Of a DNA stretch of 64,000 nt, positions 1 through 9,110 are shown piece by piece. Position 1 is the first letter of the stretch; every line of letters starts with the position of its first letter. Source of the stretch: Roseiarcus sp963813555 (lineage in GTDB: Bacteria > Pseudomonadota > Alphaproteobacteria > Rhizobiales > Beijerinckiaceae); assembly GCA_963813555.1 (NCBI GenBank), contig CAWEZX010000002.1:1015032-1079031 (forward strand), in the 5' to 3' direction. The translations under genes were made by a program, and so were the position numbers. The notes beneath the pieces were generated by a model. The model was not told the origin of the DNA. It did no database searches and saw only the letters and a program-made list of their open reading frames with translations.

Positions 1-1423
1 CTCACATTGGCGGATTCGAGCGCGAGCAGCTCTTGTTGCTGCCGGAGGCGGTGGACGATTACGTCGGCGCGGATAATCCGGTCCGCTTCATTGACGCCTT
101 CGTCGACGGGCTGGACCTCACGGCGGCGGGGTTCGCGCGGGCGAAGGCGACGGGGCGGCCTGGCTATGCGCCGGGCGACCTGTTGAAGCTCTATATTTAC
201 GGCTATCTGAACCGGGTTCGGTCGACCCGCCGGCTGGAGCGCGAAGCCCATCGCAACATCGAGGTCATCTGGCTATTGCGCAACTTGAAGCCCGACTTCA
301 AGACCATTGCTGACTTCCGACGCGACAATCGCGCGGCGTTCCGCAGCGTGTTTCGCCAGTTCGTGCTGCTGTGCAGGCGGCTCGACCTCTACGGCCGCGA
401 GCTGCTCGCCATCGACGGAACCCGCATCAAGGCGGTCAACAACAAGGATCGCAACTTCACCCGCAATTCGTTGCGCCAGTTCATCCGCGCCGCCGACGAG
501 CGGCTGGATGATTATCTCGCCCGGCTCGACGCGAGCGACGTCGAAGACGGGGCGTCAGCTGGCGGTGCGCGCACGAAAAGTCTCGCCGAGAAGATCGAGG
601 CCTTACGCAAGAAGCGCGGCCGTTACGAGGCGATGCTGGCTCAGCTCGAGCGGACCGGCGAGGACCAGATCTCGCTGACCGATCCCGACAGCCGCGCGAT
701 GGCCGCGCATGCGAGGGTCGCCGTGGGCTACAACGCGCAGGTCGCGGTCGACGCGAAGAACAAGATGATTCGTCGAGCAGGCGGTGACCAACCAGGTCGT
801 CGACATGGGCCTGCTGACGCAGACCGCCGAGCCAGGCGCGCGACACGCTCGGGGTCGAAACGATCGACGTCGTCGCCGACCGCGGCTACTTCAAGGCCGA
901 GGACATCGAGGCCTGTGAGAAGGCCGGCTGCATCCCTCACGTTCCCAGGCCGCAGCGCGGATCGTCGGTGCGCGAGGGCTTCTTCCGCAAAGACGAGTTC
1001 CGATACGACGCTGGGCGCGACGTCTACCTCTGCCCGGCCGGGCAATTGCTGACGCCGATCCGCCACGGCCGGCTGCGCGATCTCGAGAAGATCGATTACA
1101 GCGCCCGGAAGGCCTGCCACGCTTGTTCGCTGCGCGCGCGATGCACGAACAACGTTCGCTCGGTGTCCCGGCTCGAAAACGAGGACGTGCTCGATCGCAT
1201 GGCCGCACGCCTCAAAGCGAGGCCCCAGATTCTCGACCGTCGCCGCGAGGTCGTCGAACATCCATTCGGCAGCATCAAACAATGGATGCATCAGGGCGCA
1301 TTCCTGATGCGCGGCCTTGAAAACGTGCGCGCCGAGTTCAGCCTGACCGCACTCGTCTACAACTTGCGCCGCGCGCTCAACATCCTGGGCGTCGAGGCGA
1401 TGACGGCGGCGCTTCGGGGGTGA
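1..1423 (+). pseudogene. IS1182-family transposase, 5' cut by window edge, frameshifted
   Basis: The reading frame is already open at the first bases, so the gene begins left of the window. The first part (to about 770) carries the DUF772-type N-terminal domain with the motif YGYLNRVRSTRRLE and the catalytic-type segment AIDGTRIKAVNNKDRN. The conserved reading then leaves frame near 775 and again near 838, and resumes in a third frame (ADRGYFKAEDIEAC) through the C-terminal DDE part with RREVVEHPFGSIKQWM, ending at 1423. A transposase for DNA cut-and-paste, but not translatable as one protein here. The stop codon coincides with the left tip of the neighbouring IS21 element, so the natural C-terminus may be altered. 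Confidence 0.85.
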
Positions 1424-1515
1424 ACGCCGGAGCAAGATTGCATCGCTTTCCGGAGCAAAGATGCATCAATGATGCCGACGAGAATGCCGTCGAGCACGGG
1501 CTTGTCTGGTGGGCG

Positions 1516-2310
1516 TCAGGTTGGGGTCAGATCGTCTTTGGGCGTGTCGGCGTTGTTGCGGCGTGAGCGCCGCTTGCTCTGATTGAGCCTGTAGCTATCA
1601 CCATTCATTTCCAGGATATGGACGTGATGAGTGAGGCGATCGAGCAGCGCGCCGGTCAGACGCTCGGACCCGAACACGCTGGTCCATTCGTCGAACGGCA
1701 GGTTCGATGTGACGATGGTTGAACCGCGCTCGTAGCGCTGGCTGAATATCTCGAACAGCAGCTCGGCCCCGGTCTGGGAGAGAGGGACATATCCAAGCTC
1801 GTCGATGATCAGGAGCTTGTATCCGGCGACCTGCCGCTGCAGACGAAGCAACCGCTTCTCATCGCGAGCCTCCAGCAGTTCATGAACAAGGGCCGCGGCC
1901 GCATAGAACCCGACCGATAGCCCTTTCTGGCAGGCCGCGAGACCGATCCCGAGAGCGATGTGCGTCTTGCCGGTTCCGCTGTTGCCGACCGCGATAACGT
2001 TTTCGCGGCGGGTCGCGTACTCGGAACGGGCGAGTTCCAGGACGAGGGTTTTGTTGAGCGAAGGAATCGCCGCGAAGTCGAAGCTGTCGAGGCTCTTGAC
2101 CGCCGGGAACCGCGCTTCCTTGATCCGACGCTCCACCATGCGTCGCTCTCGATCGATCAGCTCCAGTTCGACGAGGCGCAGGAGAAAGCGGACATGGTCG
2201 AGACCCTCGGCAGCGCATTGCCGAGCAAGCTTCTCATACTCGCGCAAGAACGTCGGCAGCTTGAGCGCCTTCAGGTGATGACCGAGCAGAAGTTGGGGCG
2301 TATCGGTCAT
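1516..2310 (-). CDS. istB: IS21 helper ATPase IstB
   Basis: 264 residues, normal for IstB. It is the AAA+ ATP-binding partner that helps the IstA transposase choose and hold target DNA. A Walker A motif GNSGTGKTH lies near residue 108 and a Walker B-like LLIIDELGYVPL near residue 168, followed by the TIVTSNLPFDEW segment characteristic of IstB. The start codon overlaps the istA stop by 4 bases (ATGA), which implies translational coupling. It appears intact. Confidence 0.95.
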   Translation of the reverse strand: MTDTPQLLLGHHLKALKLPTFLREYEKLARQCAAEGLDHVRFLLRLVELELIDRERRMVERRIKEARFPAVKSLDSFDFAAIPSLNKTLVLELARSEYATRRENVIAVGNSGTGKTHIALGIGLAACQKGLSVGFYAAAALVHELLEARDEKRLLRLQRQVAGYKLLIIDELGYVPLSQTGAELLFEIFSQRYERGSTIVTSNLPFDEWTSVFGSERLTGALLDRLTHHVHILEMNGDSYRLNQSKRRSRRNNADTPKDDLTPT

Positions 2311-3806
2311 GATGACGCCCCCGTCAGCAAGCTCATGTAGGTGCTAGCCGACGTCATCGTGACCTGCGCCCGCGGCAGATAGGGATAGATCGTCATGTCG
2401 AGGCGCGGCGGTCGCCGTTCGATGTGGCACAGGATCAGGTGCTTCACGGCGTCGAAGCCGATTGCTCCGCGCGCGATGGCGTCGCGCGCCGCGGCGGCGA
2501 CGTCGTCGAGAGGGAACACTTCCATCAGCCGCAGAACCTGCACGAACTCGCGCTTGCCCTGCTTGCCCATCCGGGCTTCCAGAAGACGCCGGAGTGTCAT
2601 GAACTCTTCCGGCAACCGCCAGCCGGCCAGCGGCGCCGCCTGATCGAGCGCGTTGATCTTCTGTTCGATCAACGCCAGGTAGTGCAGCGGATCGAATATG
2701 AAGTCGTGGCGCTCGTAGGAACGGGGATGACGCGCAATCACTTCCGCGCCGCATGAGATCACCACGTCATGGACATACCCGCGAACAAGCACGTCGCGAT
2801 GACCGTACGTCGTCGGGACCGAGTAGTCGTTGAGCCGGTAGCGAACCAGCGACAGAGACGAGACTCGTGTCGCGACCTTCTCGCAGGCGTCGTAGGCTGG
2901 CGGCAGGGGCCTCTGGAACGCGGCAAGATCGCGCTCCAATCTCTGGGCGATCGTCTCGTCGTGGCCGCGCAAGCGGTCCGCCATCCGTCGACGGCAGCAG
3001 TCCACAAGATAGGCGTTCAACGCTTCGAAGCTCTCGAAGACCGGAAGCGGAACGAGGAAGTTCCGTCGCGCGTAACCGACCAGCCCCTCGACTTTGCCCT
3101 TGTCGTTGCCCTTGCCAGGCCGGCCAAAACGATCCCGGAATAGGTAGTGTGATTGCAACTCGGCGAAACCGCGCGTCCGCTGCCGCTTCCCGTCGCCAAG
3201 AATGCGAGCCACGGCGATCTTGGTGTTGTCATAAAGGATGGACTGCGGAACGCCGCCAAAGAAGCTGAACGCCCGAACGTGGCCGTCGCAGAAGGCTTCC
3301 GTCGTCTCGGCGGGGTAGCCGACCACGAAGCAGGCGTCCGAGTGCGGCAGGTCAAAAGCGAAGAAGTGGATCTTGCGCTCCACGCCGCCGATGACGCCGA
3401 TGGCTTCGCCAAAGTCGACCTGGGCATGTCCCGGCGGATGCTCCAGCGGCACAAACATCTCTTGAGCCCGCTGACGCCAGCCGGCGACGTAATCCTTCAC
3501 AATCGTGAGGCCGCCCGTGAAGCCGTACTCGTCCCGGAGACGCTCGAAGATCCGCTTCGCCGTATGTTGCTGTTTCCTCGGGCGCGACTTGTCGTCGAAG
3601 AGAATCCGGTCGATCACCGGGATGAACGGATCAAGCTTCGGCTTGGCCGGCGGCTTTGTGCGCACGTAACCCGGCGGCGCCGTGAACTTCATCATCTTGG
3701 CGACCGTGCGAGGGTCGATTCCAAACCGTCGCGCCGCCGCGCGATGGCTCAACCCCTCGATCTGAACCGCGTAGCGAACGCGCCCATAAAGCTCCACGCC
3801 CTTCAT
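2307..3806 (-). CDS. istA: IS21 transposase IstA
   Basis: 499 residues from the ATG at 3806; an upstream in-frame ATG at 3833 is possible, but the family start MKGVELYGRVRYAV fits 3806. An N-terminal helix-turn-helix (SHRAAARRFGIDPRTV) is followed by an integrase core with acidic residues in QVDFGEAIGVI and in ILYDNTKIAV, consistent with a DDE transposase. It catalyses strand transfer of the IS21 element together with IstB, whose gene overlaps its stop codon. No frameshift is visible, so this copy may be active. Confidence 0.95.
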   Translation of the reverse strand: MKGVELYGRVRYAVQIEGLSHRAAARRFGIDPRTVAKMMKFTAPPGYVRTKPPAKPKLDPFIPVIDRILFDDKSRPRKQQHTAKRIFERLRDEYGFTGGLTIVKDYVAGWRQRAQEMFVPLEHPPGHAQVDFGEAIGVIGGVERKIHFFAFDLPHSDACFVVGYPAETTEAFCDGHVRAFSFFGGVPQSILYDNTKIAVARILGDGKRQRTRGFAELQSHYLFRDRFGRPGKGNDKGKVEGLVGYARRNFLVPLPVFESFEALNAYLVDCCRRRMADRLRGHDETIAQRLERDLAAFQRPLPPAYDACEKVATRVSSLSLVRYRLNDYSVPTTYGHRDVLVRGYVHDVVISCGAEVIARHPRSYERHDFIFDPLHYLALIEQKINALDQAAPLAGWRLPEEFMTLRRLLEARMGKQGKREFVQVLRLMEVFPLDDVAAAARDAIARGAIGFDAVKHLILCHIERRPPRLDMTIYPYLPRAQVTMTSASTYMSLLTGASS

Positions 3807-3918
3807 CCCCCACCCTCTGCCGACCCAACGCAAAGGGATATCTGCTGCCGGACTTTTGCTCCGGCGCTACCGGAAAATCCGGCCGCTTCAGTGAGGGATT
3901 ATTGCTCCGGCGCTTACA

Positions 3919-4004
3919 CCGTAGCACATCGGAGCAATCTGTCGCGCCGAGTCCGCGCATTCATGAAATGGATCGAAGATGTGCTGACGCCGTATCTGGA
4001 ATAG
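3919..4004 (+). pseudogene. LysR-family regulator, C-terminal remnant
   Basis: The 28 codons before the TAG at 4002-4004 read VAHRSNLSRRVRAFMKWIEDVL. This matches the usual C-terminus of LysR-type regulators, where an LSRRVR segment leads into a final helix. The rest of the gene is absent because the IS21 right end lies immediately upstream. Recognition rests on this short motif alone. Confidence 0.55.
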
Positions 4005-4345
4005 CGAGACGAACATCTTCGTCCGGCCCTCGAAATCAATATTCTGAAGTTACGTCTGCCGGTCGGCGGCCCGACGGTCCAACAGAATGCAACGGTGAAA
4101 CGGGCGACCTTTGAAGTCCGACATGAGATATCCTCAAACTTTTCGGCCTTCCGTCTCCCCAAACGCCGTGCCAATGCAACAAAACCATTCCGTATCAGGT
4201 TCGGAGATATCCGGCTGCTCGCAACCTTATCCGGGGCCGCCCGCCGATCTCCGTAAGGCAGCAGACGGGCAATCGGAACGAATGGCCGCTTTCGGGACGG
4301 CTCACTTTGCCCGGGAATGGCGAGGATGGGCGCATTCCGGGCGTG
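4005..4345. other. Intergenic stretch, no gene seen
   Basis: Between the LysR remnant and the operator in front of the LacI-type gene I see no open frame with recognisable protein features on either strand. It probably holds the promoter region of the sugar-transport operon; no -35/-10 pair could be assigned with confidence. Confidence 0.4.
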
Positions 4346-4371
4346 TCGAAACGGTTGCGCAAACGTTTCGA
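4346..4371. promoter_or_regulatory. Palindromic operator of the LacI-type regulator
   Basis: A 26-bp inverted repeat with only one mismatched pair. Its arms read TCGAAACG and CGTTTCGA, and its centre contains the palindrome TTGCGCAA. LacI-family operators are typically palindromes with a central CG or GC step. It ends 67 bases before the GTG start of the LacI-family gene, so autoregulation and control of the whole operon is the simplest reading. Confidence 0.7.
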
Positions 4372-4438
4372 TGTGCTAGCGTTGGCGTGAACAAAGCCGC
4401 GCTGCGAGGCGCGCGACGGCGAGGAACCCGGAGGCGAC

Positions 4439-5440
4439 GTGTCGACGATTGCCGACGTGGCGCGGGAGGCAGGCGTTTCGGTCTCGACCGTTTCGCACGT
4501 CATCAACGGCACGAGGCGGGTTTCGCCGGCGACCGCGAGCGCGGTGAGAGCGGTCATCGACGCGATCGACTATCGCCCGAATGACATCGCTCGCTCGCTG
4601 AAGATGGCCACGACCCGATCGGTCGGGATCGCCATTTCAGCGATCGCCAATCCCTACTTCACTGACATCATTTGCGCGATCGAGACCGAGTGCGCCCGGC
4701 TCGGCATGATGATTTTCCTCTCGGACACCCAAGATGACCCGGCTCGCGAGCTTGCGGTCTTGACCGCGCTGCATCAGCGGCGGGTTGACGGGGTCATCCT
4801 GGCGCCGAGCGCCGACCCCGAACGACGCGCACTTGCTTATCTGCGAGCGGCGCAGCTCCCCTGCGTTCTAGTCGATCGCACGCCCGACTCTTCGTTCGAT
4901 CAGGTTGGCGTCAACAATCGCGAGGCGATGAGCGAGCTGGTGAACTATGTCGCCGGCCTCGGGCATCGCCGCATCGGCTATATCGGCGGCCATCCGGATT
5001 TTGAGACCACGCTCGAGCGCATCGTCGGCTACCGCAACAGCCTTGAGCGTCTCGGGCTTGATTTCGACGAGCGCTATCTCGTCACTGGCAACGCGTCGAC
5101 CGCGAGCGCCGCCGAGGCGACGCATGCGCTGCTTTCGCTGCCAGATCCACCCACGGCGATTGTGACTGGCAACAATATGGCGACGATCGGCGCGATGGGG
5201 GCGGTGCGGGCGATGGGCTTGAGCGTTCCCGCCGACATTTCGATTGCCGGCTTCGATGATTTCGAGTGGGCCGATTATTTCGAGCCGCGGCTCACTCTCG
5301 TCGCTCAGCCCTGTGAGGAAATCGGCCGGAGGGCGGCGTTCTTGTTAATCGAGCGGATCGCCGCGCCCGACGGCGTGCGGCGCACCGTGCGCCTCGACGC
5401 CACGCTCAGATTGCGCAACTCCTGTGCGAGGCCACGATGA
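4439..5440 (+). CDS. LacI-family transcriptional regulator
   Basis: 333 residues, standard length. Residues 2-25 form the LacI helix-turn-helix and hinge (TIADVAREAGVSVSTVSHVI); from about residue 60 a periplasmic-binding-like sensor domain follows (SVGIAISAIANPYFTDI, then IAGFDDFEWADYFEP near the end). GTG start with a good ribosome-binding site, GGAGG at 4430-4434. The stop overlaps the next ATG (ATGA at 5437-5440), tying it to the ATPase, permease and binding-protein genes. It probably senses the sugar carried by this importer and represses the operon through the palindrome at 4346-4371. The effector sugar cannot be read from the sequence. Confidence 0.93.
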   Translation: MSTIADVAREAGVSVSTVSHVINGTRRVSPATASAVRAVIDAIDYRPNDIARSLKMATTRSVGIAISAIANPYFTDIICAIETECARLGMMIFLSDTQDDPARELAVLTALHQRRVDGVILAPSADPERRALAYLRAAQLPCVLVDRTPDSSFDQVGVNNREAMSELVNYVAGLGHRRIGYIGGHPDFETTLERIVGYRNSLERLGLDFDERYLVTGNASTASAAEATHALLSLPDPPTAIVTGNNMATIGAMGAVRAMGLSVPADISIAGFDDFEWADYFEPRLTLVAQPCEEIGRRAAFLLIERIAAPDGVRRTVRLDATLRLRNSCARPR

Positions 5441-6981
5441 GCGCGACGGCCGAAACCGCGGCCCCGCTGCTCATGATGAAGGGCGTCGTCAAGCGCTTCG
5501 GCGGCGTGCAGGCGCTCCGTGGCGTGGACTTCGATCTGCGCCGCGGCGAGATTCACGCGCTTCTCGGCGAGAACGGCGCTGGGAAATCGACGTTGATGAA
5601 CGTTCTGTCCGGGGTCGTCGAACCCGACGCCGGCGAAATGCGGATCGACGGCGCGCCCATGCGCTTCGCCGACCCGCGCGCGGCGCAGGCGGCGGGCGTC
5701 GCCACCATCTTCCAGGAGCTCGACCTCGTGCCGAGCCTCGACGTCACCGCCAACCTGTTCCTCGGCCGCGAGCTCACCCGCGCCGGCGTGCTCGAACGCA
5801 CGGCGATGCGGCGCGCGGCCCGTTCCCGGCTCGAAGCCGTTGGCGTCGAGATCGACGTCGATCAGCCGGTGGCCGAGCTCTCCGTCGGCCGGCGGCAGAT
5901 CGTAGCCATCGTCAAGGCGCTGACCTACGCCTCGCGCATCCTGGTGATGGACGAGCCCACCGCCGCGCTCACTGCGGCCGAAGTCGACCGGCTGTTTGCG
6001 GTGATGCGCGACATCGCCGCGCGCGGCGTCGGCATCGTTTACATCTCCCATCGGCTCGAGGAGGTCCCACGCGTCGCCGATCGGGTCACGGTGTTGCGCG
6101 ACGGCCAGGTCGCCGGAATCGCTTCCGCGCGCGCCCCGCAATCGGAGCTCGTTCGCCTTCTGGTCGGCAGGCCGCTCAACGAACTATATCCGCGTCGGAG
6201 TGGGTCGTTGGGGCGGCGCGTGCTGCACTTGCAGGGAGCCCGTTACCGGCCCAGACGCGCCCGCGCCGGCTGGCAAGCGCCCGACGGCGTCTGGCTTGAG
6301 GTGCGCGCCGGCGAGATCGTCGGCCTGGCGGGGATCATGGGGGCAGGGCGCACGGAACTGTTGACCGCGCTCTACGGCGCGGCCGGACCCGGGCGCTGGT
6401 CGGGCGTGGTCGAAATCGATGGCGCGCCCGCGCGGCTCGCCTCGATCCGGAATGCGCGTGCTGAGGGTCTGGGTTTCGTGACCGACGATCGCCGCGGCAG
6501 CGGCCTCATGTTGCGCGACAGCGTCCGGCGCAATCTGGTGATGTCCGTCCTGCGCAAAGTCTCGCCGCTGTTCCTCATGTCCAAGCCGCGGGAAGACGAA
6601 CTCGTGCGGAAGGCCATCCGCTCGTTCGACGTGCGTCCAGCCTTGCCGGAGGTTCCGGTCGGCGCGCTGTCAGGCGGCAATCAGCAGAAGGTCGTGCTGG
6701 CCAAGGAGGTGCTCGGCGGACCGCGGCTTTTGCTGTTGGACGAGCCGACGCGCGGCGTCGACGTCGGCGCAAAGGGAGAGATTTACGCCCGCATTCGCGA
6801 ACTCGCGGGACAGGGGCTCGGCGTTCTCATCGCGTCCAGCGAAATGCCGGAACTGCTGGGCCTATGCGATCGGGTCGTGGTGCTGAGGCGCGGCCGCACG
6901 GTCGCCGAATTTCCCGGCGGCGCCGACGAGCACGAAGTCCTGGCGGCGGCCGAGACGAGCCAGGATGATGCGCATGAATGA
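5437..6981 (+). CDS. Sugar ABC importer, double ATPase subunit
   Basis: 514 residues with two fused nucleotide-binding domains, as in RbsA, MglA and XylG. Domain 1 has Walker A GENGAGKST (44-52) and Walker B LVMDEPTAAL. Domain 2 has a degenerate Walker A (GLAGIMGAGRTEL), the signature LSGGNQQKVVLAKE and Walker B LLLLDEPTRGVDVG. The degenerate second P-loop is normal for this family. It powers sugar uptake at the inner face of the cytoplasmic membrane with the permease encoded immediately downstream, whose start overlaps its 3' end. It was not named rbsA because the substrate is unknown. Confidence 0.94.
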   Translation: MSATAETAAPLLMMKGVVKRFGGVQALRGVDFDLRRGEIHALLGENGAGKSTLMNVLSGVVEPDAGEMRIDGAPMRFADPRAAQAAGVATIFQELDLVPSLDVTANLFLGRELTRAGVLERTAMRRAARSRLEAVGVEIDVDQPVAELSVGRRQIVAIVKALTYASRILVMDEPTAALTAAEVDRLFAVMRDIAARGVGIVYISHRLEEVPRVADRVTVLRDGQVAGIASARAPQSELVRLLVGRPLNELYPRRSGSLGRRVLHLQGARYRPRRARAGWQAPDGVWLEVRAGEIVGLAGIMGAGRTELLTALYGAAGPGRWSGVVEIDGAPARLASIRNARAEGLGFVTDDRRGSGLMLRDSVRRNLVMSVLRKVSPLFLMSKPREDELVRKAIRSFDVRPALPEVPVGALSGGNQQKVVLAKEVLGGPRLLLLDEPTRGVDVGAKGEIYARIRELAGQGLGVLIASSEMPELLGLCDRVVVLRRGRTVAEFPGGADEHEVLAAAETSQDDAHE

Positions 6982-8026
6982 CGCGGCGCCCGCGCGCGGC
7001 GCCTCCGCCTCCATGCCGGCCTCCTGGCGGCGCCTCGATCTCTTCGCCGTCGCCGTCCGCTTTCAGAGCGTCATCGGTCTCATCGTAGTGGTGATCGGCG
7101 GGATCGTCTTCTCGCCGCGCCGGCACGGCCACATTCTGTTTCTGGGGCTCGACAACATCGCCAACATCGTGCGCGCGGTGTCGGAAACCGGGATCATCGC
7201 GGTCGGGATGACCTTCGTCATCATCACTGCGGGGATCGATCTGTCCGTCGGCGCGCTCTTAAGCCTGTCGAGCGTGCTGACCGCAACCATCATGACGACT
7301 GCCGGTTGGGGATTGATCCCGACCATCCTGTTCGTGGTCGCCTGCGGCGCCGCCTTTGGTGCGGTTCAGGGTCTCATCTCGACCCGCTTCCGGCTCGAGC
7401 CGTTCATCGTCACGCTGGCCGGGCTGCAGGTCGCGCGGGGTCTGGCGCTGGTCATCTCCAACAACCAGTACATCAACATCTCCTATGGCAATGGGCCGGG
7501 CCTCGCGCCGTCGGTGTTCTCGATCCTGGGCGACCGCCTATTCAACAACATCGTGCCGGTGGCGACGCTGGTGTTCGTCGTCGCGGCGGCGATCGCCACC
7601 TTCGTGCTTAACTTCACCCGCTTTGGGCGCTATGTCTTCGCCGTCGGCGGCAACGAGCGCGCGGCGCGTCTCTCAGGCGTGCCGGTGACGGCGGTCAAGA
7701 TCTCGGTCTATGCGATCACCGGCCTCGTGTCGGCGATCGCCGGCATCGTCCACGCCGGCCAATTCAATTTCGGCAGCGCCAACGATGGCACCGGCTATGA
7801 ACTCGTCGCGATCGCCGCCGTCGTCATCGGCGGCACCAGCCTGTTCGGCGGCGCGGGCTCCATGATCGGGACGGTCGCCGGCGCAATCATGCTCGGCGCG
7901 CTCGCCAACGTGCTGCAGCTCAACAACATCAACGCGGCTCTGCAATTGCTCGCGACCGGCGCGATCATCGTGCTCGCCGCGGTTCTTCAGTCTCTCGTCC
8001 GTCGCCGCGAGGGATTGGGTCGATGA
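6974..8026 (+). CDS. Sugar ABC importer, permease subunit
   Basis: 350 residues from the ATG at 6974, chosen because AGGA at 6962-6965 is well spaced; ATGs at 6965 and 6968 are alternatives. A hydrophobic multi-helix protein of the RbsC type, with the family motif ITAGIDLSVGALLSLSS after the second helix and VVIGGTSLFGGAGSMIGT near the C-terminus. It forms the membrane channel with the preceding ATPase, overlapping that gene by 8 bases, which suggests coupled translation. Confidence 0.94.
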   Translation: MNDAAPARGASASMPASWRRLDLFAVAVRFQSVIGLIVVVIGGIVFSPRRHGHILFLGLDNIANIVRAVSETGIIAVGMTFVIITAGIDLSVGALLSLSSVLTATIMTTAGWGLIPTILFVVACGAAFGAVQGLISTRFRLEPFIVTLAGLQVARGLALVISNNQYINISYGNGPGLAPSVFSILGDRLFNNIVPVATLVFVVAAAIATFVLNFTRFGRYVFAVGGNERAARLSGVPVTAVKISVYAITGLVSAIAGIVHAGQFNFGSANDGTGYELVAIAAVVIGGTSLFGGAGSMIGTVAGAIMLGALANVLQLNNINAALQLLATGAIIVLAAVLQSLVRRREGLGR

Positions 8027-8120
8027 ACGCCAGGCGACGCAACAATAAGATCGCGGGATTGGCGGATGCGCCGCGCCGCGAAGTTTTCCATCGGACGTGT
8101 CAAACAGGGAGCGAAAAATC

Positions 8121-9110
8121 ATGTCTTTTGTATTCGTGAAACAACCAGCCGCGCTGATGCTCGGCGTAGGCGCGCTGGCGCTTGCCGCCGGCGCGGCGAG
8201 CGCGACGCCGCTCGTCAAGGAATGCGGCGAGAACGGCAGTTTCGTGATCGGCTTCTCGCAAGCCAACAACGCCGAGCCCTATCGCCAGCACGTCAATGAC
8301 GAACTGACCGCGGCAGCCAAGAAGGTACCGCAATTCACGCTGCAGATCGCCGACGGCGCCGGCAATGTGAATACGCAAACCTCACAGATGGACAATTTCA
8401 TCACCCAGAAGGTCGACCTCATCCTCATCTCGCCGTTTGAAGCCGCGCCGCTGACCCCGGTGGTGGCGCGGGCTATGAAGGCGGGCATTCCGGTCATCGA
8501 GCTCGACCGCAAGACCGTCGGTGAGCCCGGCAAGGACTACACGGCCTTCATCGGCGGCGACAATTTCAAGATCGCGGAAGAGGCCGGAAAGTACATGGCC
8601 GACAAGCTTCTGCCCAAGGGCGGCGAGGTGGCGGTGCTCGAAGGCCTGCCGAGCTCAACCCCAGCGGTCGAAAGGCTCGACGGCTTCAAGGCCGGGGTCA
8701 AGGCCAATCCGAACATCAAGGTGGTCGCCGAGCAAGCCGCCGACTGGCTGCCGGACAAGGCGCAGACCGCCTTCGCCGCAATGCTCCAGGCCCATCCCGA
8801 CATCAAGGCCGTCTATGCCAGCAACGATATGATGGCGGCGGGCGCGCGTCTCGCGGCCAAGGGCGCGGGCAAGAAGGACGGCGACATCGCCATCATCGGC
8901 ACCGACGGCCTGCCCGGACCCTCCGGAGGCATCCGCGCCGTCGCGGAAGGCGAGTGGGCGGCGACGTTCACCTATCCGACCGGTGGACCGGAGGCGATCG
9001 AGATGGCAAAAAAGATCCTGCTCGATTGCGCCGCGAGCGTGCCGACCACGGTCACCGTGCCGACGACGGCGATCACGCCGGACAACGCCAAGTCCCTGAT
9101 GGGGAATTAG
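8121..9110 (+). CDS. Sugar ABC importer, periplasmic binding protein
   Basis: 329 residues from the ATG at 8121. This start has AGGGAG at 8107-8112 upstream and gives a clean signal peptide (hydrophobic stretch AALMLGVGALALAAG, cleavage likely after ASA around residue 28). A GTG at 8097 is possible but would spoil the signal. The mature part is a two-lobed RbsB/DUF4198-like ligand binder (FVIGFSQANNAEPYR, IIGTDGLPGPSGGIR). It captures the sugar for the permease and ATPase encoded upstream. The TAG stop contains the TA target of the adjacent IS630 plus the first base of that element; the uninterrupted stop would have been TAA. Confidence 0.93.
   Translation: MSFVFVKQPAALMLGVGALALAAGAASATPLVKECGENGSFVIGFSQANNAEPYRQHVNDELTAAAKKVPQFTLQIADGAGNVNTQTSQMDNFITQKVDLILISPFEAAPLTPVVARAMKAGIPVIELDRKTVGEPGKDYTAFIGGDNFKIAEEAGKYMADKLLPKGGEVAVLEGLPSSTPAVERLDGFKAGVKANPNIKVVAEQAADWLPDKAQTAFAAMLQAHPDIKAVYASNDMMAAGARLAAKGAGKKDGDIAIIGTDGLPGPSGGIRAVAEGEWAATFTYPTGGPEAIEMAKKILLDCAASVPTTVTVPTTAITPDNAKSLMGN

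Larger units (their letters stand above)
1421..3918 (-). mobile_element. IS21-family insertion sequence
   Basis: About 2.5 kb, the usual IS21 size, holding istA and istB in the overlapping order typical of the family. The ends carry multiple terminal repeats: CCGGAGCAA occurs at 1428-1436 and 1451-1459, and its inverse TTGCTCCGG at 3856-3864 and 3902-3910. The outermost bases read TG at 1421 and CA at 3918. The left tip abuts an IS1182-type transposase and the right tip abuts the last codons of a LysR gene, so the element probably landed in or beside already disturbed DNA. The exact target duplication was not resolved. Confidence 0.85.
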
